Below are positions 23,401 to 35,400 of a stretch of DNA of 64,000 nt, one piece after another; the first letter of the stretch is position 1, and the number at the start of each line of letters is the position of its first letter. The position numbers and the translations under genes were made by a program. The stretch is from Pelecanus crispus (Eukaryota; Chordata; Aves; Pelecaniformes; Pelecanidae). The DNA is taken from positions 14,547,397 to 14,611,396 of the forward strand of contig NC_134652.1 in NCBI RefSeq assembly GCF_030463565.1. The letters run 5' to 3'. The notes beneath the pieces were generated by a model. It saw only the letters and a program-made list of their open reading frames with translations, had not been told where the DNA came from and made no database searches.

Positions 23401-26400
23401 GGGAAAGGCCAACAGACTTTGTGCACAATATTAGTGTGGAAACCAGTGCAGCTGGAGGTAGCAGCACTCCTAGTCTATTCATATGACTGTGCCCCCCACC
23501 ATTGAAATGCTGTTTTCTCACTGTTACAGTAATGCTTCTGTGTTTTGTGCCTGGTTTCCTATTTTAATTTGTCTCGCTTCAGCTTTCAACACCGATTCTT
23601 CTTCTGACCTTGTCAAGGACATTAAAACCTTTTAGTATCCAATATATGTACTGAAGCCTCATAACTTAAATTAGTGCTTGATCTTTTTTTGAGACTATAA
23701 CCTGTTACTTTGCTGATTGTGCACATAAGCATGGTATCTGGTGCTGAGCTACTTCCACAACTGAAACGACTGTGGAGATTATTTCAGAGGTATACGTAGG
23801 GATTGGGCACCCGCTTCCCCTTTCAGGCTAGTTGGAATGAGATATTGTTGGCAGTCATCTGCCTCTATATCTATGTATCTTCACTTCTTGGACCATTACT
23901 ACGTGCTTTCTTACTCTGTAACTCTTGCAATTTTTTTTTTTTTTTCAGTGGATGATAGTACTGGAGTTATAAATTGTGTCTGCTGGAAAAATCCCATGGT
24001 AGCAGAAACTTCTTTATCAGGTAATTTATCAAATAAATAATTCCTCTTTTGACTGTACATTTTTGCTCATGCCTTACATAATTTAGTAAATGATCAAACT
24101 TGCAGAAGGCAAATTTAACTTTTAATTGCAATTATTTGGGTTTTTTTTAAACCATCACATCCTACAGCCTGGGCCATTTGGGGAGTTTCGTATTACTTCT
24201 TGTGTTATATCCAGTGGTGATGCCAATAAAACCACTACATTATGACCTGTCATGCCTTTTCCTTATCTGAGTAACATGGTATTTCAATTCTATGCTGTGA
24301 CATTGTTCAGAGAATCTTCCTCTTATGGTTCTGGGTAAAAAACTGGTTGGGTGGCCGAGCCCAGAGGGTAGTGGTGAATGGAGTTAAGTCCAGTTGGCGG
24401 CTGGTCACGAGCGGTGTTCCCCAGGGCTCTGTTTTGGGGCCAGCCTTGTTTAATATCTTTATCAATGATCTAGATGAGGGGATTGAGTGCACCCTCAGTA
24501 AGTTTGCAGATGACACCAAGTTGGGTGGGAGTGTCGATCTGCTGGAGGGTAGGATGGCCCTGCAGAGGGACCTGGACAGGCTGGACCGATGGGCCAAGGC
24601 CAACTGTATGAGGTTTAACAAAGCCAAGTGCCAGGTCCTGCACTTGGGTCACAACAACCCCATGCAACGTTACAGGCTGGGGGAAGAGTGGCTGGAAAGC
24701 TGCCTAGCTGAAAAGGACCTGGGGGTGTTGGTTGACAGCCGGCTGAACATGAGCCAGCAGTGTGCCCAGGTGGCCAAGAAGGCCAACAGCATCCTGGCTT
24801 GTATCGGGAATAGTGTGGCCAGCAGGAGCAGGGAGGTGATTGTTCCCCTGTACTCAGCACTGGTGAGGCCACACCTGGAATACTGTGTCCAGTTTTGGGC
24901 CCCTCACTACAAGACAGACATTGAGGTGCTGGAGCGTGTTCAGAGAAGGACAACAAAGCTGGTGAAGGGTCTGGAGCACAGGCCTTATGAGGAGCAGCTG
25001 AGGGAACTGGGGTTGTTTAGTCTGGAGAAGAGGAGGCTGAGGGGAGACCTTATCGCTCTCTACAACTACGTGAAAGGAGGTTGTAGTGAGGTGGGTGTTG
25101 GTCTCTTCTCCCAAGTAGTTAGCAATAGGACAAGAGGAAATGGTCTCAATCTGCACCAGGGGAGGTTTAGGTTGGATATTAGGAAAAATTTCTTCAGGGA
25201 AAGGGTGGTCAAGAATTGGAACAGGCTGCCCAGAGAGGTGGTGGAGTCACCATCCCTGGAACAATTCAAAAAACGGGTAGATGTGGCACTTCGGGACATG
25301 GTTTAGTCTAGTCTACCCTTGATTTGTTTAGTGTGGACTTGGTAATGTTAGGTTAATGGTTGGACTGGATGATCTTAAAGGTCTTTTCCAACCTAAACAA
25401 TTCTATGATTCTACGATTCTTTTTGTGACTTTATCTAGTGAGGAGCTGGGCTAGAAATCTGCCACGTGCCACAGCTTCTGTTTCCAAAGCCAATCCATTG
25501 ATCAGCAACCCGGCCTATGTTCCCCACCCTTGTAATATGGTGGTTTCTGGATTCATCTTCTCTTCTTTGTTTGCATTCATACTCTCCTCCTGCTCATGCA
25601 TATACTGCCAGTGGTGAACTCTGAAGTAGCTTAAAACACAGTGGGAGGATGCCAGCAGTCTTTTGATTTGGGAAAGTTCAAGTGCACAATTTCTGCACAT
25701 TTAGAAATTAATCTATTATTGTGCTAGGTGACAGAAGAACTCACTAGTGTCTGGCTTTCTATTTGCTTTTTCTCCCACCATTTCCCATAGATCCAAGTAT
25801 GGAATACTTTCTACTTCAGGCCTTCTTGAAAGCTCATGGTAGTAGATTGGCAACCCTGATATGGAGCTGATTAAACCCTACTGAAATAAATGTTACTAGT
25901 GTCATCTTCCAGTGTTATGGTTACATACACACATAATGGGGAAAGGAAAGCTTGAGGTAAAAGTTCAAAACTTTGATGTCTGTGGAACAAGCCCGTGTAT
26001 ACAGACAGATAATTCATACTTACTTACATTTAACAATGATATGACAAGTGATATAAACGAGCCCAACTGCAACTGGAATCTAGAAGACAGCTCTCACTTT
26101 TAGAGAGGTGATGTTGTGGCACAGCTTTCCAAAAAAATAATGGGGACCCACAATCAAATCAGGTTTTTATGGAACTTAAATTCATTAAAGGAATTGCGTG
26201 AAATACTGCTTGAAATAGAATGAGGACCCAGAAGGCTTGTTTCAGCCTTGTGTTCTTATTTTACGTGTACATCAGTAGTGCTTGAATGGACACTATGTTA
26301 TTAATGGAAATTAATTCATTTGTACCTGCTAAAGAAAACAGCTCCTAAGGGGCCCAGGAAACTTTCTTCCAGCCTTTTGTAATTGTGATCAGGGATACTT

Positions 26401-29400
26401 GGATCATTAATCAGGTTTTAAATTATGAAGAATTTACTCTCCTGTAAAGGTGTGTTACATAAACGTGAAGTTCTGTCAAGTTGCATTCACCTCAGTGTCG
26501 ACATCAAATCGCATCACATGAATACTTTGGCCCCACTTCCGATGACTCATTCTTCTTTTATGTAAAAAGTCCAGCTGATCTTTCTTTTCCCCTCTCATCC
26601 ATCTTAGCTTGACAAAACCCGTTTCAAATGAATGTTTCAATTTTGCAACCGATCTATGACATTTTCAGTGGTAAATCAGTATCTCCTTCCTTTTACACTT
26701 TCCCCAGATGAACTGTTTAAATAAATGTGATACTCTAAGCTAACTTGGTCACCCAAAAGTTTTGCTACCCAGGGCACCTGGGACCTTGCCCCTTTTTTAG
26801 TAATATGACTCCTGTGGTGCTTAGTTGTTTGGATGAGTGCAGAAGGACAGTTCTCTTGGCCGTAATGCCTGATCTCCTTTCCCTCACTTCTTACAGGTCG
26901 TCCAAGCACACCCAGCAGTCTTACTGTGCTTGAACAGATGAAGAAACTCCAAGAAATGGTGAGCCAGAAAACCAAGCTGGAGATCGGCGATATTGTCAGG
27001 GTCAGAGGTCACATCCGAACCTACAGGCAACAAAGAGAAATTCAGGCTTTATGTTTTTGTGAGTGTTATGGATCTGTGACATATGTAACTTAATTGTCTG
27101 AATTTGTAAGAAGATCTAAGCTGTATGTAATTCATTGTATAATTTCTACTTTATTTTCTGGCATCTCATTTTTCTAAAGAGATTTTCATCTATATGTCTT
27201 TATTTCAATTTTAGCAGTGTAAGGTCAGAAGACACACTACTTAGTGTGGGATTAGATTGCCTGTAAATAAGGCATTCCTGGAAAACCTGTAAAAGATGAC
27301 TACCACGCATACAAGAATGCTATGCAGATACTGTGGTTGGGTATCTGTGAGAGTGACTTGCTCTTCCATTTTCTTTGTGTTGAAGTAGAACAGCCAAAGC
27401 CCACGGGAAGGGAGTTGGTGTCATTTTTATGTCACACTTCATCAAGAGTGTTAGCTGCTTTGGAGAAACAGTTGCTGTTTGTCACAGCCTGTATAATTCA
27501 TTCCATGGGCAGAAAGCAGCATGTGGGCACATTGTACTACTGAAGCCCAGGTTCTCCTAAACTCTTGGGCTCTGCAGAATGACCGAGAAGCGTTCTTAAT
27601 TTTCAGTCACTCGGGCACAGATGTTCAGGTGCTGCCCCTGTATCTGACAGCAATTTGAGCAGCAGGGTTCTGCAGTCCACTGTTTACACCCTAGGAGCTT
27701 CCAGTTACATAACTTCTCTTCTCTGTGTCTGTGCTATTGTATAAGAGTTGGTTTTCCCCAGTGAAATCTTCCAAAGAAAATACTCAAAAAATTCCTTTGG
27801 TGGTGGGGAAGCCCGTCTTTTAAAAAACCCTGTAGCTCAGATAAAAAGTCTGTAGATTTTTCAGCTCTAGCTAAAATCTGAGAAGGGATTCAACCATCCT
27901 TTCCAGACAGAAGATTTATGAATATATAACCCATTCAAGGGCTGGTAATAATACCACTGTTTAATTAAAGGAGAGCCACACAATTCAAATAGCTTCTAAA
28001 TTGCTTTCACTTTGGCCCAAATAAAGCTCCTTACTATGCCTTAACTTCATCTAATAGATAAAGATTGCTGAAAGGTAAAATAGAGATCATAAATTCCTGT
28101 TAAATAAGTTGTCAGACAAAAGCATAATCTGCAATGCACCACAACAGGTCATTTACCTCTGTGTAAACTGTAAAAGCAGGAGTGGCCTTTGTGGTTTTGT
28201 TTTTATAGAAACAACAGTGAATAAAATTTGCCAAGTTAATACTGGCATGTGAAGCTCTGTTGTGCTGCCTCAGGTATACTTGCTTAAAAGATTGGTATGG
28301 CAGTTCTGGCCAAGTATGTGTGTTCTTTTTTGCTGCTCCAGATAAAGTGGATGATCCTGTGTGTGATGTACAGATTTCAAGAATGCTGGAGCTCCCCTGT
28401 CTCTACAGAGAAGTTTATGATAAACCTTTCCAAGGCCCTGAGGAGGGACAGAGGTAAATGCAGTATCCAGACTGGTCTTGGGGCCAAGTGTGGGATTTTA
28501 TTATAATTTGTTATTGCAGTAACTGTGGAGAAACATAGAACAGGGCCCCACAGTGATTTAGACACCGCACAAGCATACAGTAGTAGCCTGCTTTTCTCCA
28601 AAATAATTGATGATCCATACAGATGAGATACCTGTCTGTAATCTGAGAAAAGAAATGTAATGCTGAATCAAAGTGAATATTAGTAAGGTTGTAAAATACT
28701 GTGTACAGACCTCTTGCATCCAGTAAAGAAAGCTGGGGTTTGGAGCAAGATTTGGGGATGAGGTCAACAAATTAGATGGAAGAGTATCCTTGCCTAGTTT
28801 TGTTTTATGTGTAAGGATAAGGAGCTATTCCATCAAAATGCTCTCACCTTCTGCTGCCTGTGTCATCATCAAATCACAAATACATAACCTCAATAAACTG
28901 CATCAAACACCCATTCCTGTATTCAGTTTAAGGGTAGCTGGATGCTTATTGGCAGGTCTGATGAATGTAGTGTGTCTTCAGAGATTGTAGATCTTAAAAT
29001 CACAACACTGTTACAGCACATAGAATCATAGAATCGTTTAGGTTGGAAAAGACCTTTAAGATCACATGATTGAAGATGAACAGTTGGATGTTTATTGCAT
29101 ATAAAAATGGTCTGGTTTAATTAAGGGTTTAAATTCAGATTATTTAAGGACAGTAAAATACCTTTTGACCTTTAAAAACCAGTTTAGCAGGCTAACTTTT
29201 GGTAATTGTTCTAAAAAATGTTAGTGGTGTATTTCTTGCCTTTGACATGTTCTATGTATCCTTGTAGTGGCCTGGAAGGTCAGAATTTCTCAATCAATAT
29301 ACTGCATGACAAGGTGAAAGGCTTTCTATTAGAAAACAAAATTCAAACCTTTTACCAACAGGAGTTGGAAACAATTGATACTCTGGTGTCACTGGCTGGT

Positions 29401-32400
29401 GTTCATCTACCCAGTCCCAGCTGTCAGGAGGTGAGTCAGTATAACTGTTTCAAGCTTTTAGTGGTGGGAAATAATACCATGTACTTTTTTTAAGCATGAA
29501 CAACCAGATGAGAGACTGGTGCCTTTAGAGGATTCAAAAACCACAAGTGCTTTATCTTTATGCATGAATTATTTACAGAGCTTGAGGAAACCTTGTCACT
29601 TGAGACATATAAAACTGGACTGAAGAAAGCCACAGGAGAAAATTCTCTTGTAAGGGTAATCTTGTGTTAGGGCTGAGTAACCTTAGAGTCTGCAACAGGC
29701 ACCAACTTATTTAGATCTGTAAATAGTGGCAGTATCAGGAAAGGAGAACCCTTTAAGGTGCTTAAGTTGTTTGGGACAGATGTTTGAGGACCTAAATTTG
29801 ATCAGGAGAAGGGAGGACAAAGCCTTTGTCTTGTTTCTCATTTGAAGCTCAATATATTAATAGAGATGTAGCTTTCAAAAGGATATTATAATGAGTGGAT
29901 GAACAGTGCTCCCTGCTACATGTTTCTCTTGTTGGAATCCCTAGTTGTGAAAGTCCATGATTGAAAGGATCAGAAGGTGAGATTTAATTGAAATCAGTTT
30001 ACATGCAGTTGCATGTAACCAAACTGTTAAGAAACTGTACAGTGAGATAGTATAGTCTTGATCAACTGCAGAACAGGAAACAGAACAAAAAACATTTTGT
30101 AAAATGGCTTTATATTACTCTGTGTTGTTTGGATAAATTACAAACCAGATTCTTGACTGGTGCGAGGTGGTAAATTTCTGCAAAAGTAAAAGAGTTATAG
30201 CTTTTACCATGTTACCAGTGGCAACTGAAACTTAAACCTAGAGCATTGTGACTCACTTGTTTACTTTTTGGTTTTCTGTAGAGAAGTAAATCTATGGCAG
30301 TCATTTTCACTGCCTGATTCTGATATGCACTGTAAAGTTAAGTGCTATGTTATGTTAACATCAGATGTTTGTTTAATTCTTAAAAAAAAAAAAACCCAAC
30401 CAACCAAGCAAAAACAACCCCAAGAACCAGTCCCTTGTAGATGAGGTCAAATAGTAATGAAAAGTAGCTCTGTTCTTGTTGGCCTTGTTGAACTGCTTCT
30501 GATAGCTGCTTCCTGATAGCCATTTCTTTTATTTTTATTAAAGGCATTTTTGTTGTTTGCTTTAAAGCAAGCGTGGATATTAACAATAACAGGAGCTACT
30601 CTCATTTTTGACAGAAAAGTTTGATACTAGAGTATCCAACATGGGACAGGGTATTTTTTCTAAACTAGCTGGAACAGTATTAAAAGTTCCCAAACACTTT
30701 ACGTTAAAGGAAGTAGTGGTCATTGTGACTAAAACTGGAAACTTCCATCTTTGAAATTTCAGCATTTATAGAAAGATCAAGATTGATAACTTGCAAAGCC
30801 ATTTAAAGTAGGAATTGGTGCAGAACAAACATAGAAAGGCACAAAAAAACCCCCCAAACCCAAAAAACAAACCAACAAAAGCAGTGTAGCATCAATGTTG
30901 TTAGCAGTCATGAGGAGCTATCATAATAATTAATAGTTGCTCCTGACCCTGATGCAGGGGTGTGAGTATATGTCCCAGGAATTTGGACACACAGATGCTT
31001 ATTTAGAAATTGCAGTTCTCCCTGTTGCCCTTTGGTATTAATTCCTTGCAAAGAGGCTTATATATCTTTGCATAAAAAAGAACCTGCAGTTGTCAAGTGA
31101 CCTGAATGCCTTAAGAGGAGTGCCTAGTAATGCTCTGGAAATGCATTTCGTTGTTCCTCTGCTCTGCCTCTTGAAGGTGTCACTTCTCATAATTGGCAAA
31201 GGGTCAAGTACCCAGTTTGATCCACAAAAATAAGTGTAATAGATTTCATTTCTGTCCCTCTTCCTTTCTTTGCCCCTCTGTAGTCTTCTGTTTTGTGTGG
31301 CCCTAAAGGGTGCTCCTATCGTGGAACGATGTTATTTCATGCCTATTTAGCAAGGCAGGAGCTAGATGAGTGGACCAAACTAATTAGGCCACACCACAAT
31401 ATACACACTTGTTCACTTTTTGCACTTTTCCTGATGTGAAAGGATGAGTTACTTGGATGTGTAACTATTTTTTTTTTTTACCCTGATTCCAGTGTTCTAG
31501 AGCACAGTTGCTGTTAAACTCTTTTCTTGCCTCTTTCTTCCTTTCCCTGTGATCCTAGGAGATGTGGTGCACCCCCTTCATCTCTTTCCCAACTTTTAAA
31601 GTATTTGCAGAGTGTACATCATAGTGGGAAGGTATCTCCCCATGGAATATTTTCTCCAGGGAGGTGGTGAGCTGCTAAGGAGTCACTGGCAGTGGAGCAG
31701 AGCAGGGGATGAAGATGGAAGGAGGTAGCTGGGATAGCTTGAGGTAGGCAGCATCTCTTTTTTTTCCTTTTCAGCATTACTGTGCCTGAGCCCTGTCCAC
31801 GTCCCATACAATACCTAGTTCCAGTCCTAATGGCTCTGAGCATTGTAGTCTTCTGGTTCTCCAGAATAAATTTCCCTTTAGCAGATGCACTTGGCAGAAC
31901 TCAGATCATGTCCTCTGCTCAGACATATACTAAAGAACATTTAATTTTATAGTCTACAGAGGATGAATAACAGAATTGTAAGGCTTGGTGTTTTTAAAAA
32001 TACTTAAAAATTAACAAATGTGTTATGATTTTTAAAACCAGTGGAGCTTTATTTTGCATAACCACTGCCTCCTCTATCCCTAAACTGTAGCCTTTCCTCT
32101 TTCCCTTAAAACAAATTACTTTTGAGACTGGAGCGGTGGGTACCACAAGGAAGACTACAAGCAAAAAACAGAAAAAGTAATCTTGTGCTTAGAGACCCTG
32201 AAGAGTGTACTTGCTGGACTTAGGCAATTATGTTTGGCAAATGGACAAGCCTTTGGTTCCTTTTTTTAAAGAAAACTACATGTGAACCTGATCCATCCAG
32301 TTTCTCAACTGGATTAAATACAACTTGCAACCAGACAGTCTTGATTAACCATTTTTATGCACTTCTTCCATGCATAAGCTATAGTGTGTGCTGTTTTAGT

Positions 32401-35400
32401 ATTACCATTCCAGTTTGTGTATGTCACTAGCTTGGACACATAACTCAGGTTGTGCTTTCCAGACTCCACTGTTTGTACTTCTCTTGATTTGAGTATTATC
32501 TCAAGGTCAGCAATGACAAGTAGTTAAAGCAGAGAGTTTTACAGTGTTGTTTGTAGTTACTGTGTATGCCCTTTACATTGTACTGTAGGTATAACATAGT
32601 ACATTATACATTCTTGATGCTATGTGCTTGTCTTCCTACCTCTTGAGGAAGCTTAACTGCTACTTTAAATATGTATATTGCAAAGCTTATTATAGGACTT
32701 CAGGACTGACATGTCCAGAATCACTATTATTAAAATTGTCACCTGTCTAAGCTGAGGATTAAACATTGCATGAGAAATTGCAAAGGGCAACTCCATGAGT
32801 AGAATCACGTGTGTGGTTATACCAGGAAACTTTAACGCCATCAGGGTGTGTTGTGATTCATGAGCCAAAGGTTACATACTTTCAGCGTTTTGAACAGACT
32901 GACTAATTCCTGTACCACTTCATTCTTTGACCTATTATTGATTGTACAAAGAGTTTGTCTTGTTTTAAAGATCTGAGAGTAACTGGTTGCACAGCACCAG
33001 CCCACTAAGCTGTGTGAGACCTGTCAGATGGAATATATTGATTAAAATACCAACTTAGTTCTGGAGACACGGATTCTTCTGTTGGTTTTGCTGCAGAGTC
33101 CTTGGCTGGTCTTGGGAGGGGAGTGATGGTAAAATTGTTATTTAATAACTGCTTCTCTCTCAGGGTGGCAGGGGGAACGTGTTTGCAAAAGTGATGAATG
33201 ATTTTTGGATGCTCCTGTGTTGGATGTACAGCTTAATTTATTTGAAAAGGGCCTGATTTGGGAGAGGGGAGGACCCCTGCTGTCAACACTTCAGGGAACC
33301 TGAAATTGTGCGCCCTAAAACTAAGGCATGCCAAAGGGAGGGTACTTTGCAAAACGAGGTGTGAACACTGTGAGAGGTAAATTCAAAATCCAGATTCAAA
33401 TCTTGCTGGTGCTTTGGATCAGTAGTTAAACTAAGCTTTCTAAAAGTGAAATGATGGCTAATAAGCTGTGACTCGGAACTACGTTAACAGCTACAATACA
33501 TCTTTATAACTGTTAAAATGCAAGCATTTTTCAATCTCCTCCTGAAATAAAAGCAGGGATGTGAAATCACATAGGATTTCATAGTCCGAGATTTCTTCTC
33601 TCTGTGTATAGCCCCGTGTTCAGTCTCCTGTAGATCCTGCTCAGTAGACTAAACCACAAGCTTAGGTATACATGGGCTCTGAGGGGCGATCCAAGTCCAG
33701 AGGAAATGAGGGCCTGGTTTGACATAAAAGAAAGTGATAAGGTATTGGGAAGAAGTACTATTTACTTATGAATTTGCAGGATGAGATGCTGGAGATCTTT
33801 TGGGTGGACCAAAAGAACAGATGAAGTAATTTCAGGTTGTGTTCACAAAGAAACTCCTCACTTGTTGCTTTACTCAGAGGGATGGAGAGGAGGAAGCATG
33901 TTCTAGAGCACACTAGGGAAAAAAACCCAAACACTTCCTGTCATTTCAGGATAATATTAAAGCCCCTGAAGAGGGCAGGAGCCTTCATTTGTTCTTCAGG
34001 AACAGTCCTTCTGCCATGGAGCCCTTTCCCTTAGGCTCTGCAGCACGTATGAGAGGGTGCTGATATGTAGCAGCTGCTTAGTTTTTTTTCTCGCTCCCAA
34101 GCCTGCCTCTCTGCCTTCACTCTGTCAATGCCTTGACTTGCATTCTTAGTGATTCTGTTTCAGTATCCATCCAGGCTGAGCTGCGTGTCAGTTCACACAG
34201 AGTCTGTTTTTAATTATCTCCCTTTTCTGACGGGATCTCAGTGTTAAGCCAAACTGAATAATTATTGTGCTGCTTTGGAGAGATTTTCATCTTTTTTTTC
34301 TCCCCAAATGTTTGCTTTCCCATTAAAAATTGATCAGAGTCTTGAGGTGGTTGCTTTGCTAGCAGTTACTTAGATTCTTGAGGATATATTACTGCATTTG
34401 AGTGAGAGGCAAAGTCTCTTCTTTTTACATATGGCTATGAGAATGTGCTTTTCCATGAGAAAATATTCACTCTTCAGTTAACCCTTCATGCTATATTTTC
34501 TGTTTGTTTCTTCAGTTCATCAGAAGAGGCACTATGAAGAGAAATATGATAGTGGTAGTAACGCTGTGACTGGAAGGGTGTCCAGATGTATGGTTAAGTT
34601 TGTAATTAGAAGCAGTGTCTGTTGTTATCCAGACTGATATAGCTATGGTGGACAGGGGGACAGACAAACGTTTGGGCACTGGAGTCCTTCAGTCTGGAAC
34701 AGGAGAGAACTGAACTGAGAATAATAGCCATTGTTCTATGTTAATTATCTTGAACTATTAGGCAATTACTTTTGATGGTCTATTTGAGAGGAAAAAGATA
34801 GTTAGCTGTTGTGGGATAGAGAGAGAGACAGATGATTATGGCCTTTTGAAATATTGAGGATTAGCTGGAGGAAGAGGATGGAGAAACTTGTGATGCATGC
34901 TAACACTAATATTCCCATTGGATCTCGGAACTATTCCCAGTTAGACACATCAGCTTCCAGGCTTAGAAGCAGTTGGAGTTTCACTTCAGACTTGCAAATG
35001 GATTGGATTAATATTTTGTGAAAAGATATTCTTCCATTGCTAATGTGGTGTCTGTTTCCCATATTCATGTGAACTCATTCATGGCGGTTGCCTGTTTCAC
35101 TCCCAAGGCTTCTGTGAGTGCATCTGGTGAGTGAAGTAGGATATGTGAAGTCTGGTACTTTTTTTCAGAACAGGGTGGGAGCATTTATGGTGGTAGTTGA
35201 AGAAATGGCTTGGCAAATCTTGCTTTGGTTGCTCTGGTGTGGTTCTAGTTATCACACTTTGGTTTGTGGGAAGCAGTTTAGCTCTGTTCTCAAAGAAAAC
35301 CACAGGGAGCACAGTGTGCTCCCAACAGATGAGGAAACAATAACTGGGGAATTGAAGCAATCTGTGGAGATAAATGGGAGGTTGAAGGACATAGTAGGAC

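Larger units (their letters stand above)
19194..23948 (+). other. STN1: STN1 intron between coding exons 2 and 3
   Basis: 4.75 kb. It holds an A/C-rich tract at 21617-21688 and a minus-strand CR1 3' end at 22237-22540. Its 3' end is a 15-T polypyrimidine tract before the acceptor. A 130-codon open frame at 19652-20044 has no recognisable similarity. Confidence 0.85.
24330..25420 (+). mobile_element. CR1 LINE, 5'-truncated, with intact RT C-terminal frame
   Basis: A 1.1-kb CR1 copy in the same direction as STN1. It starts within the reverse-transcriptase domain and ends in ATTCTATGATTCTACGATTCT at 25400-25420. It is the least decayed mobile element in the window. No target-site duplication is apparent, as is usual for CR1. 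Confidence 0.97.
24021..26896 (+). other. STN1: STN1 intron between coding exons 3 and 4
   Basis: 2.9 kb. More than a third is one sense-oriented CR1 insertion at about 24330-25420, starting about 310 bp after the exon 3 donor. Nothing else was recognised. Confidence 0.85.

Noticed and set aside
24307-24956. Minus-strand open frames across the CR1
   Set aside because: Shadows of the plus-strand CR1 reverse-transcriptase frame.
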